Source of the DNA: Notolepis coatsorum
Lineage: Eukaryota; Chordata; Actinopteri; Aulopiformes; Paralepididae
Direction of reading: 5' to 3'
Length of the DNA stretch: 64,000 nucleotides
NCBI GenBank assembly: GCA_963971535.1
Contig: OZ020587.1
Span: forward strand, 163,969,140 to 164,033,139
A program made the translations under genes and the position numbers. Positions 1 through 11,160 of this stretch are shown one piece after another (position 1 is the first letter of the stretch; every line of letters begins with the position of its first letter). The notes beneath the pieces were generated by a model, which was not told the DNA's origin, ran no database searches, and saw nothing but the letters and a program-made list of their open reading frames with translations.

Positions 1-216
1 TCTCTCTCACCCCACTTCAAACTTCACACCTTTATCTGTGTTTTCATCTCTGTCTTTCTGTCTCTCTCACCTCGACCCCCTCCACTTCACACAACACCTA
101 CATTGCCAAAGCCTTTGTCATTTGATGACACAGCAGTGCTATGTCTGTCTCTCCCTCTATCTCCGTCTCCCTCTCTCACTGGCATAACATTTTTATTGTC
201 GTATTCAATATTTCAG

Positions 217-301
217 AGATTCTTCGCCAGAGGAACTTGAAGCCATTCCTGAATTACCACCAGAGACCAGCAGTTGCACGCAGGCAGAGACTGCCTGTAG
301 C
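217..301 (+). pseudogene. Mirrored exon-like module in the left arm
   Basis: This 85-bp block is preceded by a polypyrimidine/AG acceptor (TATTTCAG) and followed by a GTGAGT donor. It is open in the frame beginning DSSPEELEAIPELPP and is acidic and proline-rich. It is the mirror copy of the block at 4600-4684 on the minus strand. A related but different block follows another TATTTCAG at about 732-820; it shares the first residues and then reaches a stop. The upstream exons seen beside the right arm are not visible here because the window begins at 1. It may be a duplicated exon fragment rather than part of a working gene. Confidence 0.35.
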
Positions 302-1157
302 GTGAGTTGAATTTTATACACAAGTTCACTGGTGTTTATTCTTATATAAAACGTCTCTAAAGACGTATGTTTACCTTTGCATTGATTGGCGGATTTTTGA
401 CTGAAGACATTGGATCTTTCCTGCGCTCCCATCCAAGTCCCAGGTTGTAATGACGTAATCATGACACTTAGTTGATTTTGAGTAGACAATTACTCGTTGC
501 ATCTGGGCTCATAGTCATAGCCATATAGGAATGACCGCTACACCGTCGCGCCAATAGCGGCCGAGGGAGGGAGAGTTAAGCGATTTCTTTGTCATTCAGA
601 CAGATTCTCCTATCTGCACCTATCTGACACGTATAGCCACTGATGGTGGAGAAGTGCTGTCCAATTAGCCATTTTGGGGAAATTCAGGCATAAAATAATA
701 TTCTGTTGTGTGTCACTGTCAAACAATCCAATATTTCAGAGATTCTTCGCCAGTTGCGGGAAGTATGTCACCACCTGAAGATGCAGACCACCACCTGAAG
801 CCCATGTAGAATTGTGAGTTGAATTTTATACATGATAGATCAGTGGTTCTCAAACATTTTACACCAAGTACCACCTGAGAATGTAGCTGGCTCTCCAAGT
901 ACCACCATATGACCGGTGTTAAAATACAGTCTATTCAGCTATGCACAGTTCACGCAGGAGGCAAATGTATTCCTAATACCATTATTTATTGTTAACTTTT
1001 GTCAGACACAGCCACAATGTACAAAGGGATAGCACTAGAACTAGCAAACGCTTCCACACAACTCATACAATGCAAGGGCATTGAGAACATAATAACTAAC
1101 ATTCTCACATAGCAAGTGAGAAAATTAAGAACAACTGTATTTCAGCAAATGTACTTA

Positions 1158-1159
<2 letters not shown>

Positions 1160-1223
<64 letters not shown>

Positions 1224-1238
1224 GCAAGCAATTGTCCA

Positions 1239-1292
<54 letters not shown>

Positions 1293-1312
1293 GCACACAC
1301 ACACACACACAA
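1160..1312. repeat. (TC)n plus (CA)n microsatellite, left arm
   Basis: A long CT tract, a short break, a second CT tract and then a CA tract. The same structure appears as GT then GA in the right arm. Predicted peptides from it are low-complexity SLSLSL or THTHTH and are not treated as genes. Confidence 0.95.
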
Positions 1313-3555
1313 TTATTTTGTTACAAAAACTTAATTTCCTGCATTCTGGTGCAGGACTTTTTGAAATGTTACCCTTTAAATGCCAGTTTGTGTGATGGCA
1401 TCACAAATTATTGTTAAAATAAACACACAAAGTAAAATATGTTCAATAGGATAGGAGCCCCGCATTTAGTGATCTAGGAGGCAAGTATTTTGTAATAAGA
1501 TCAGATAGATAGAGCAATCACAAAATAAAGAAATGAGGCTCATCGTGCTCGCAAGCCACTGTCTAAAGTCTAATTGTGTTCTCAGAGGGATGACACTGGT
1601 GATCTACACCTCTACCAGAGGCCAGCAGCCAGAGGGGGACCCTGCTGACCACAAGGCCATCTGAATCATCCTATGCTGAATTGACATGGATGGCATCTCC
1701 CTTAAGCTGATGTGAGTATAACTTCCATGTACAAACACAAACACACCCACTCTATCTATATCTCTCTTCTAGGACATGTCATCATCATCAAACCTTTATT
1801 TAATTATTGGGAGAACAGTAGGGTTGTAAAAAAAAGTGTAAACATCTTCAAATCATTATTAACACATCCACGCTGTAAAGGGTTATTGCCCGCCATGCTT
1901 TGACCGCCAGATCTCGCGAGTAGGGTTGAGCTGCAGACTCGGAGCCTCGGTCCAGATTGGAACTTCCGCCCTGCCACAGGACTATTACTCCTGTGACAGG
2001 GCAATGCGCTGATTGGCGGAAAGTACGGAAGTATCTCGAAGTACGTCTGACGTATCTCGAATTACGTCTGACGTTTCTCTACGTTAGCGAACATTAAACG
2101 TTGTATTCATAAAATAATATAAATTCAGCAGCATGGGGAGGGCCGGGGGGAGGGGAGGTACAGGTAGTAGAAGACATAGAGGTACAGGTCACATAATTAT
2201 AGTACAGTGGAGAAGTAAAAATAGAATAAAAAGGCAGTGGAAACAATATACAATATTATTAACTCTAATAATAACACGCCTCGCGGGCTCATTATAATAA
2301 AATAATTATAATAAAAATAGAATATTCAGACTCTAGATCTATTTGCAGAGCCAGATGAGATGAGGCAACCTGTGCGATTGGCTCTTGACAACAAATTTTG
2401 CACGTACTGTATAGGCTACAGACAGTATGTGTGTATGCGCGCACTGCGGGAGGTGGCCAGAAGCGCGCAACTAGCCAACTACTATTATTACTACTATATT
2501 AATACAGTTTTATCCATGGCAAAGCGCTCCAGCGCTTGAATACGGCCGGGGGATCCGCTCTATACAATGCAGACCCACGGCTCTCGTATTATAATGAGCC
2601 CGCGAGGCGTGTTATTATTAGAGTTAATAATATTGTATATTGTTTCCACTGCCTTTTTATTCTATTTTTACTTCTCCACTGTACTATAACTATGTCTTCT
2701 ACTACCTGTACCTCCCCTCCCCCCGGCCCTCCCCATGCTGCTGAATTTATATTATTTTATGAATACAACGTTTAATGTTCGCTAACGTAGAGAAACATCA
2801 GACGTAATTCGAGATACGTCAGACGTACTTCGAGATACTTCCGTACTTTCCGCCAATCAGCGCATTGCCCTGTCACAGGAGTAATAGTCCTGTGGCAGGG
2901 CGGAAGTTCCAATCTGGACAGAGGCTCTGAGTCTGCAGCTCGACCCTACTCGCGAGATCTGGCGGTCAAAGCATGGCGGGCAATAACCCTTTACAGCGTG
3001 GATGTGTTAATAATGATTTGAAGATGTTTACACATTTTTTTACAACCCTACTGTTCTCCCAAGAATTAAATAAAGGTTTGATGATGATGACATGTCCTAG
3101 AAGAGAGATATAGATAGAGTGGGTGTGTTTGTGTTTGTACATGGAAGTTATACTCACATTAGCTTAAGGGAGATACCATCCATGTCAATTCAGCATAGGA
3201 TGATTCAGATGGCCTTGTGGTCAGCAGGGTCCCCCTCTGGCTGCTGGCCTCTGGTAGAGGTGTAGATCACCAGTGTCATCCCTCTGAGAACACAATTAGA
3301 CTTTAGACAGTGGCTTGCGAGCACGATGAGCCTCATTTCTTTATTTTGTGATTGCTCTATCTATCTGATCTTATTACAAAATACTTGCCTCCTAGATCAC
3401 TAAATGCGGGGCTCCTATCCTATTGAACATATTTTACTTTGTGTGTTTATTTTAACAATAATTTGTGATGCCATCACACAAACTGGCATTTAAAGGGTAA
3501 AATTTCAAAAAGTCCTGCACCAGAATGCAGGAAATTAAGTTTTTGTAACAAAATA

Positions 3556-3557
<2 letters not shown>

Positions 3558-3601
<44 letters not shown>

Positions 3602-3608
3602 CGTGTGC

Positions 3609-3640
<32 letters not shown>

Positions 3641-3659
3641 ATGATGGACAATTGCTTGC

Positions 3660-3735
<76 letters not shown>
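3558..3735. repeat. (GT)n plus (GA)n microsatellite, right arm
   Basis: Reverse-complement counterpart of the left-arm microsatellite near 1160-1312. The tract lengths differ between arms, as expected for independent slippage. Confidence 0.95.
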
Positions 3736-3741
<6 letters not shown>

Positions 3742-4599
3742 TAAGTATATTTGCTGAAATACAGTTGTTCTTAATTTTCTCACTTGCTATGTGAGAATGT
3801 TAGTTATTATGTTCTCAATGCCCCTTGCATTGTATGAGTTGTGTGGAAGCGTTTGCTAGTTCTAGTGCTATCCCTTTGTACATTGTGGCTGTGTCTGACA
3901 AAAGTTAACAATAAATAATGGTATTAGGAATACATTTGCCTCCTGCGTGAACTGTGCATAGCTGAATAGACTGTATTTTAACACCGGTCATATGGTGGTA
4001 CTTGGAGAGCCAGCTACATTCTCAGGTGGTACTTGGTGTAAAAAGTTTGAGAACCACTGATCTATCATGTATAAAATTCAACTCACAATTCTACATGGGC
4101 TTCAGGTGGTGGTCTGCGTCTTCAGGTGGTGACATACTTCCCGCAACTGGCGAAGAATCTCTGAAATATTGGATTTGTTTGACAGTGACACACAACAGAA
4201 TATTATTTTATGCCTGAATTTCCCCAAAATGGCTAATTTGACAGCACTTCTCCACCATCAGTGGCTATACGTGTCAGATAGGTGCAGATAGGAGAATCTG
4301 TCTGAATGACAAAGAAATCACTTAACTCTCCCTCCCTCGGCCGCTATTGGCGCGACGGTGTAGCGGTCATTCCTATATGGCTATGACTATGAGCCCAGAT
4401 GCAACGAGTAATTGTCTACTCAAAATCAACTAAGTGTCATGATTACGTCATTACAACCTGGGACTTGGATGGGAGAGCAGGAAAGATCCAATGTCTTCAG
4501 TCAAAAATCCGCCAATCAATGCAAAGGTAAACATACGTCTTTAGAGACGTTTTATATAAGAATAAACACCAGTGAACTTGTGTATAAAATTCAACTCAC

Positions 4600-5188
4600 G
4601 CTACAGGCAGTCTCTGCCTGCGTGCAACTGCTGGTCTCTGGTGGTAATTCAGGAATGGCTTCAAGTTCCTCTGGCGAAGAATCTCTGAAATATTGAATAC
4701 GACAATAAAAATGTTATGCCAGTGAGAGAGGGAGACGGAGATAGAGGGAGAGACAGACATAGCACTGCTGTGTCATCAAATGACAAAGGCTTTGGCAATG
4801 TAGGTGTTGTGTGAAGTGGAGGGGGTCGAGGTGAGAGAGACAGAAAGACAGAGATGAAAACACAGATAAAGGTGTGAAGTTTGAAGTGGGGTGAGAGAGA
4901 CAGACAATATTGAATTGAAAGATAATACTTACTGAGCTGAATCAATGGCAGTGTGGTAATAGGGGCTGGAGTTATACATTGGCATTCCTAGAGAAAGAGC
5001 AACATAATTAACAAAATAAGGAAAAAATAAGCACCATCAAAGTAGTTATCAATGAGCACCATATAACCTACAGTAGCAAGTGTACCTAGCTCCATATACC
5101 TAGCGCATGTCTGGTGGTAAAAACAAAACATGATTTGAGAATGTGTTAGTTAACTCACCTTGATAGCGGCGATGATTGCCAGCGAATT
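4600..5188 (-). CDS. Partial multi-exon gene candidate, unknown product
   Basis: Three consecutive exon candidates lie on the minus strand: 5159-5188, 4933-4987 and 4600-4684. Each has an AG acceptor after a pyrimidine tract and a GTGAGT or GTAAGT donor. Their phases agree across both introns, giving one open frame that reads through FAGNHRRYQG, then MPMYNSSPYYHTAIDSA, then DSSPEELEAIPELPP. Chance agreement of three short exons is possible but not very likely. The first visible exon starts in mid-codon, so the 5' end lies further right (beyond 5188) and was not found. The last exon lies inside the right arm of palindrome 1. I do not recognise the protein and see no domain. A possible terminal exon with a stop lies near 4090-4160 on the same strand. 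Confidence 0.4.
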
Positions 5189-5733
5189 CTAAAAAGAAGA
5201 CGATCAAAATATTCAAAAAACCTTGTATGCAATTTATCAAGACTGTGTATATTATATATATATATGTTTAGAGTAGCAGGAGCTAGAAGTTCAAATATGT
5301 CAGTCTTTCAAAGCCCCATTTTTTATATATAACAAAAGGCAGAATGAACATCACTGCCGCCCTGCTGGATTAAATTCTGAATTGCAGGTAGGCCTGAATA
5401 AGTATTTACTGTGCAAAATAACCAAAACCAGAGAAATAATATCTGTTTTTTATGAAGCACAGATCATGTTAATTAAGTATTCTGAGTCTGAGCAGACAGA
5501 AAACCATCTTACCCTCAGCAAGGGATTACTTTGTGCTGAAGACCCACAATGCAACACAACAACTGCAAGCTAAAATGCCTCACATACAAAACGAAATAAA
5601 ATAGAGCCATGGCTGTGTCCCAAGTTTAACACAATTGAACTATAATAAAGTATTTGTTAACACTAGTTACAACAATGCTTATGTAACTATTAAAAACGTA
5701 CATTTTAATCACGAAACAAAATGGCAGAATAAC
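5189..5733. other. AT-rich interval, no clear gene
   Basis: The stretch between the exon candidates and the duplicated segment is AT-rich and holds only short open frames. It includes a short TATATATA tract near 5251-5264. No coding, RNA or transposon end was recognised. Confidence 0.6.
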
Positions 5734-6204
5734 GTTAGCTAGCATGCTAGCTAGCTAACGTTAGTAGCTATAATAATATGCATCACTATTTGCTCAAACA
5801 AGCTCCAAACTATTTGCCACGGCACAGAGATAACATTTAGTCAAACGATAACAGCCCGGTGATGGTATCTGAACGGAATCATACTATTCCCATAAGAACT
5901 CACTTACCAGTTAAGTATACCATCTAGCATGTTAGCTAATAATGCTAACAAGCTTCGTTCTAGCCTACTAGTTGCCACCACGGTAATAATTCACAAAGTA
6001 GCATGTAGTCAAACGATGACAGCAAGATTATGGTATGTGAATGGCATAATACATAATATTGTCAATGACTTACCAAGGAGTTTGGCTCAGACTATTTGTC
6101 AAGCCAGTCAGTGAAGACACCATCCATCGCGCCAAAGTGTTTGAATACCTCAAGTCCCGTGAGATCTTCTAGGTCTCGCGAGTTGCTTAGGACTATACCC
6201 TCTC

Positions 6205-6476
6205 GAAGGGGAGGGGAGGGGGAGGAGGGGAGGGGGAATCTACTAAATTGATTCAACGACAGTTTTTCAAATGTTGAAATGGTATCTGTAATTAAATATT
6301 GAATCAACATAGCTTTTTCAACCTCAACCAAAAATAACCAATCTGACTGTACATTGGAGGTGGTTGGGTGGGTGGGGGGGTTGGGTAGGAGGGGTGGGTG
6401 GGGGACACTGTACAACTGTATAAATATTACAGTGACAGTCCAGTTGAGTTAATGGATGGAGGGGGGGGGGGGGGCG
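6205..6476 (+). other. G-rich tracts with quadruplex potential (copy A)
   Basis: The block has GGGGAGGGG-type runs at about 6207-6234, a second G-rich stretch at about 6356-6408 and a pure G run at about 6461-6474. Copy B has the same tracts at about 43116-43386 with a longer pure G run. Quadruplex formation is an inference from the spacing of G runs. Confidence 0.5.
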
Positions 6477-6531
6477 TTGACTTGCAACGGATGGACTATA
6501 GTGCAGCAATGCAAGTTCAATTCACAGTTAT

Positions 6532-6904
6532 TACTACAGACCGGTGGCACTCACCTCTGTGGTCATGAAATGTTTCGAGAGGCTGGTCAAGGACCACATT
6601 TGTGCCTCCCTCCCCAGTGATATGGACCCTATGCAATTTGCATACAGGACAAACAGGTCCACTGACGACGCGGTCTCCCAGGTACTGCACAGCACCCTCT
6701 CTCACCTTGACCGTCAGAAGGGGGGCTATGTGAGACTGTTGTTCATACAGCTCAGCGTTCAACACCATAGTCCCCATCACCAGACTGGTGGACAAGCTGA
6801 TCGAGCTGGGTCTGAGCTCCGCCCTGAGCGCCTGGGTACTGGACTTTCTGAGTGAAAGACCCCAGGCGGTCAGGGTGGGGGGTCAGACCTCCAACACCAT
6901 CACC
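6532..6904 (+). mobile_element. LINE fragment, CR1/L2-type reverse transcriptase (copy A)
   Basis: Translation starts with the [20 protein letters not shown] region of a non-LTR reverse transcriptase, a stretch common in fish CR1/L2-clade LINEs. It continues through a frameshifted segment to AVRVGGQTSN. The element is 5'-truncated, as is normal for LINEs, and its 3' part is cut off near 6904, where copy B continues for another 1.2 kb. It is non-functional. Confidence 0.8.
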
Positions 6905-6956
6905 CAATTCAATTTCATCAATTTCATCTCTGTGCGTCAGAGTTAATTTTTTTACA

Positions 6957-7545
6957 GAGCGCTAGCTGCTCCCTACTTCCAGTCCTTGTGCTAAACTATA
7001 GGCTATAGTTGCTTGCTTCCAGCCCTTGTGCTAAGCTATAGCTAGCTGCTCCCTACTGCTTCCAGCCCTTGTGCTAAGCTATATAGCTAGCTGCTCCCTA
7101 CTGCTTCCAGCCCTTGTGCTAAGCTATAGGCTAGCTGGTCCCTATACTGCTTCCAGCCCTTGTGCTAAGCTATAGCTAGCTGCTCCCTACTGCTTCCAGC
7201 CCTTGTGCTAAGCTATAGGCTAGCTGGTCCCTATACTGCTTCCAGCCCTTGTGCTAAGCTATAGCTAGCTGGTCCCTATACTGCTTCCAGCCCTTGTGCT
7301 AAGCTATAGCTAGCTGCTCCCTACTGCTTCCAGCCCTTGTGCTAAGCTATAGGCTAGCTGGTCCCTATACTGCTTCCAGCCCTTGTGCTAAGCTATAGCT
7401 AGCTGCTCCCTACTGCTTCCAGCCCTTGTGCTAAGCAGGCTAGCTGGTCCCTATACTGCTTCCAGCCCTTGTGCTAAGCTATATAGCTAGCTGCTCCCTA
7501 CTGCTTCCAGCCCTTGTGCTAAGCTATATATCTAGCTGCTCCCTG
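6957..7545. repeat. Minisatellite, about 43-bp units (copy A)
   Basis: Tandem units contain GCTTCCAGCCCTTGTGCTAA followed by a variable TATAGCTAGCTG part. Two unit types alternate, one with GCTGCTCCCTACTGC and one with GCTGGTCCCTATACTGC. About 13 units are present. Copy B has an array of similar length with a different order of unit types at its end. Confidence 0.93.
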
Positions 7546-8768
7546 ACACATGCCTCCTCTATTTGAACGACCACATCAAACAAGAGGTGGACGCGGGCAA
7601 ATACTGCGGCATGGTCATGCTGGACCTACAAAAGGCCTTCGATACTGTCAATCACTCCATTCTGATTGACAAGCTAAAAGCAATTGATTTTGATAGCTTA
7701 TCAGTGAGCTGGATGCAATCCTACCTGGAGGGGAGAGAACAGATGGTAGAGGTAAACGGTATACTCTATCCCCCACCCTCACAGTGAGCTGTGGTGTTCC
7801 ACAAGGAAGCATACTAGGACCGCTACTCTTCCTAATTTATGTAAATGACATGTCGTCAGCCTGTGACTGCAACTTGTTCCTGTTTGCGGACGACTCAGCC
7901 ATGCTGGTCTCTGACAAGAACAAGTTGCAGGTTGAAAAAACCCTCAGCTCGGAACTATATAGGCAAAATCTGCATATGGCTCGCTGATAACAAACTATCA
8001 TTACACATGGGCAAAACAGAGTCCATTCTCTTCGGTTCAAATAACAAACTCAGCAAGACCGACGGCTTCTCAGTTGCAGTGCATGGGTGACAATATTGTC
8101 ACAAGGAAAGACGAAATTACCTACCTGGGTTCCATCCTAGAGGCAAATCTTTCCTGTGACAAAATGGCATCCAATGTAATAAAAAAAGTCAACCAACGAA
8201 CTAGATTCTTGTACCGGATCTCCTCTCAAGAAACAAGAATACCCTGAAGACTCTGGCAGGAGCCCTCATTCAATATACTACGACTATGCGTGCACCTCAT
8301 GGTACCAAAGCACCTCATAGGCGCTTAAATCTAAATTACAAACATCACAAAACAAACTGGTCAGACTACTACTTGACCTTACCCCCAGAACCCACCTCAC
8401 CCCTGCCCACTTTGACAACCTAGGATGGCTTAGAGTAGACGACAGAGTACAGCAACTTGCAATGGGCCTGGTCTACAAGATACACTATACGACTAAGGTA
8501 CCCATGTACATGTCAAAATACTTCCCAAAGGTCAGTGAATACCACAACCACTAGAGGAAGCTCAACAAATCATGTTAAACCCAGATTCGGCTCAAACAAT
8601 GAACTAAACACGTTTCGCAATTATGCCACATCAATGTGGAACGCCCTACCCAAAGCTGTAAAGGAATGTGAATCACTACCCACTTTCAAAAACACCCTCA
8701 AAGAACACCTATACGGGATACTGCAATTCGAAACATGGCCCCTACAAATTTACATTTACATTTACATT
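7546..8768 (+). mobile_element. LINE fragment 2, L2-like, frameshifted (copy A)
   Basis: Reverse-transcriptase motifs are visible: LDLQKAFDTVNH, CGVPQGSILGPLLF and the catalytic FADD block. The C-terminal region contains TFRNYATSMWNALPKAVK. In this copy the C run near 7770 is shorter than in copy B, which breaks the frame between the first two motifs. Further stops follow. The 3' end runs into TTTACATTTACATTTA repeats and a conserved tail that contains TCATTTAGCTGACGCTTTTA. The 5' end is truncated directly after the minisatellite. Confidence 0.82.
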
Positions 8769-8944
8769 TAGTCATTTAGCTGACGCTTTTATCCAAAGCG
8801 ACTTACATGTTCTGTACGACAAGCCATCAGGAAGGGCACAAGCTGAGCAACAATGTTCATCAAAGTGTTGAGTGCTGGTTAGTTTATTAGGACAAGTGCA
8901 TGACAGTACGGTTAGTTAGGGTTAGATTTATTTTTTTTTATTCA

Positions 8945-9350
8945 GATAATGGTTGAAGAAGTGCGTCTTTAGTCGACGGCGAAAGATTGGACGTGTTTCG
9001 GCTGTCCTAACTGGGGTGGGTATAGTTCATTCCACCATTGTGGGGCAAGGACTGAGAATAGGCGACTTCTCTTTGATGACCCTCCCGGAGCTTGGATAGG
9101 AGTAGGTCTGAGGCGGCCAGAAGATGCAGAGCGTAGGGGTCTTGAGGGTGTGTAGTTAGAAACCATTGACCGGAGGTAGGCGGGAGCGGTTCCCTTTGCC
9201 GCACGGTATGCTAGGTCGAGGGCCTTGAAGCGGATTCGTGCAGCAATGGGGAGCCAGTGCAGGTCCCTAAGAAGTGGGGTGACATGGGCCGACTTCGGTA
9301 GGTTTGAGATCAGGCGGGCCGCTGCGTTCTGAATGAGTTGAAACATTTCC
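8945..9350 (-). mobile_element. Antisense L2-like LINE 3' fragment (copy A)
   Basis: The minus strand encodes QNAAARLISNLPKSAHVTPL, then LHWLPIAARIRFKALDLAYRA, then a YTPSRPLRS block. This is the typical C-terminal part of fish L2-type ORF2. The frame ends with a stop, followed by a short 3' UTR and an A-rich tail (T-rich near 8929-8940 on the plus strand). The 5' end is truncated at a C/G homopolymer. Copy B has the same fragment at about 48138-48546. Confidence 0.8.
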
Positions 9351-9357
9351 TAACCCA

Positions 9358-9713
9358 GTTGTCCCCCCCCCCCTGCCCAACCCCCCCCCCCCCCACCTCC
9401 AATGTACAGCCCCCCCCCCCCACCCCACCCAACCCCACCCCACCTACCCAACCTCCTCCAATGTATACAGTTTCGACGTCAAATGTATATACACTCTTTT
9501 TCTGGACACTTTTTGTATCACAAACAGTACTGTATTTGCAAATCTGGTATGTCATAAATGTATAGATGTAGCAGTACTGTCTATCTGTAAGTCGTGTACA
9601 TATGATGAATTGAAAATGGGGGAAGTCTTTCTCTGGTCTGCATCCCCTTAACAATTGTATGTATTGAGCTGTACTGCACTGTACCCATTCTGCAATCTGT
9701 TAATAAACTTTTA

Positions 9714-9762
<49 letters not shown>
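9358..9762. repeat. C-rich tract, short unique block and (AATC)n (copy A)
   Basis: C homopolymers occur at about 9360-9445. A block of about 260 bp that is absent from copy B follows, and then an (AATC)n array at 9714-9762. Copy B joins its C run directly to the sequence TTTCTCTGGTCTGCATCC. Confidence 0.8.
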
Positions 9763-10461
9763 CATTATAATTACATTGTCATTTAGCTACCGGCAAAAGA
9801 CACTGATACCTATGCAAGCTGTTCTGCGCATGGGAGGTTCTTATATAAATCCTCATCACACACAAAAAAAAACTTTTTCCGCCCTGAAAGACAGGAACAG
9901 CAGCAAGACCCGACCCAGTAAGACATTTATATTAAGTCATTGTTTTCAAATAGTCATTATATAATAGAAATCTGCGACTGTCGTCTTGTCTTAAAATGTA
10001 CATTTCCACGTATTTTACCGTAACAATATGCTAGCGTACATGTTTGTTCGTGCAAAGCAGCTAAAGCAATGAATGTGTTCATGCACACATGTAAGAATTA
10101 AGAATGGGAAATTCAGAAATAAAAAGTATACACTTGGTAGAATCAATATGAACAAAACTTTGCATTATATTCGAAAATCATTTAAGGTGTATTCGTGCAC
10201 ACGTGTCCCGCATGTCTTTGGAAAGACCAGATTACTTATTTGCCATGAAAGAGTTCTCTGCAGTATATGACAGCAGTCATAGAGTGTAAATTTTCAGCAA
10301 TACGTTTGTTTAGGTTAAGGTTAAAACTTAGGAGATTTTATCTTTTTTTAAATGTGATAATATTTCCACAGAGGTTGTTACAGCAGGATCTCACTGCCAC
10401 CTATAGTATAGCCTATGTACATGTATGTACCACGTGGATGGTTTGCAGGTTATTGTTACGA

Positions 10462-10495
10462 GACCGCCGCCATCTTATGACCGCCGCCATCTTAT
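10462..10495 (-). promoter_or_regulatory. Tandem YY1-like sites (copy A)
   Basis: A 17-bp unit, GACCGCCGCCATCTTAT, is repeated twice head to tail. The core CCGCCATCTT is close to the known YY1 consensus read on the opposite strand. Both copies of the duplication keep the pair exactly (copy B near 49419-49452). Binding is an inference. Confidence 0.45.
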
Positions 10496-10961
10496 GAGTG
10501 AAAACAAACGAATTTCTACCATCAAATGGCATTTCACTATTTCGAAAGCCTTTCTAGGCGAGATATGCGTCAAATAAGCTTGCCCTGATTGACTTGTCCA
10601 AATTGGTTCAGTTATCTGCAATATTGGCTGAGATATATTAAACAGATTTGTTTGCGGTTTTTTGATAATCATGTCCTTAATTTGCATATAAATGATACAT
10701 GGGACACTCTGACAACTTGTTAACATAAGCCTATAATTTTTTTCAAATCTAGAAACACTGGTTAGAAGTATATTTCCGGGGGGTGCATGATACCCCCCTC
10801 TATCCTAAAGATGATTAAAGCCCAACCTCCAGGTTAAACCCTACTGATCAATTATGGGTAGTTTACATCATTGGTATATAATTTTATTATTTATTTTTTT
10901 CCATTTGACACCGGAAATGCCACTCTGAAAGAGTTAAAAAGGTCCACGCACGAATAACATG

Positions 10962-11160
10962 CACGTGCGAATCAAAAAAGCTTATCAAACGCCGACGTCA
11001 CTACAGCCAGGTGCATATTAATGAGCCGAATCTAAAAGCTAGCACGGCCGTGACGTCACTTCAGGAAATGCCTTGCCCGTCCGGGTCATAGTACTAGTTC
11101 AATGGTGGCCCACTAGGTGCATCACAGTTAGCCTATATAGCTCCGCCGTCCCTGCTGCCT
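10962..11160 (+). promoter_or_regulatory. Candidate promoter of the transposase-like gene (copy A)
   Basis: An E-box (CACGTG at 10962-10967), a second GACGTCA site near 10993, a palindromic CRE (TGACGTCA at 11051-11058) and a TATA-like TATATAG at 11134-11140 occur in this order. They lie upstream of a GC- and CpG-rich stretch that runs to about 11500. The long ORF starts 1.2 kb downstream, with a plausible splice acceptor (GTCTCAACAG) ending near 12192, so a 5' UTR intron is likely. The call is by position and motif only. Confidence 0.4.

Larger units (their letters stand above)
841..4059. mobile_element. hAT-like terminal sequences bounding the inner palindrome
   Basis: Position 841 begins CAGTGGTTCTCAAAC and position 4059 ends with the near reverse complement, GTTTGAGAACCACTG. 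CAGTG termini are typical of hAT elements (family knowledge). The flanks outside are inverted copies of each other (ATGATAGAT against ATCTATCAT) rather than direct duplications, so no target-site duplication supports a simple insertion. It may be an old hAT MITE end captured inside the larger palindrome. No transposase ORF is visible between the ends. Confidence 0.35.
1..4900. repeat. Large inverted repeat (palindrome 1), arms about 2.3 kb
   Basis: The sequence from 1 to about 2298 reappears as its reverse complement from about 2589 to 4900. Paired positions sum to about 4901 at the outer edge and about 4887 near the centre, so the arms differ by small indels. The loop is about 2299-2588. The arms carry matching microsatellites, matching exon-like modules and matching AT-rich tracts. 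The left arm starts at the window edge, so its true outer end is not visible. Single-base differences and unequal microsatellite lengths argue against one read having been mirrored during assembly, but this cannot be excluded from sequence alone. Confidence 0.9.

Noticed and set aside
1116-1334. Open frames rich in SLSLSL, THTHTH, CVCVCV or IYIYIY over microsatellites (also near 3535-3783, 15117-15435, 26490-26749, 54011-54294 and 59333-59566)
   Set aside because: They are translations of dinucleotide repeats with no other coding features.
5737-5765. Attachment or transposon terminus at the GTTAGCTAGC palindrome that starts both duplicates
   Set aside because: There is no matching sequence at the right end and no target duplication. 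It may be only a breakpoint-prone palindrome.
6957-7545. Repeat array considered as a CRISPR
   Set aside because: Units are contiguous and near-identical with no unique spacers, and the genome is clearly eukaryotic. It is a minisatellite.
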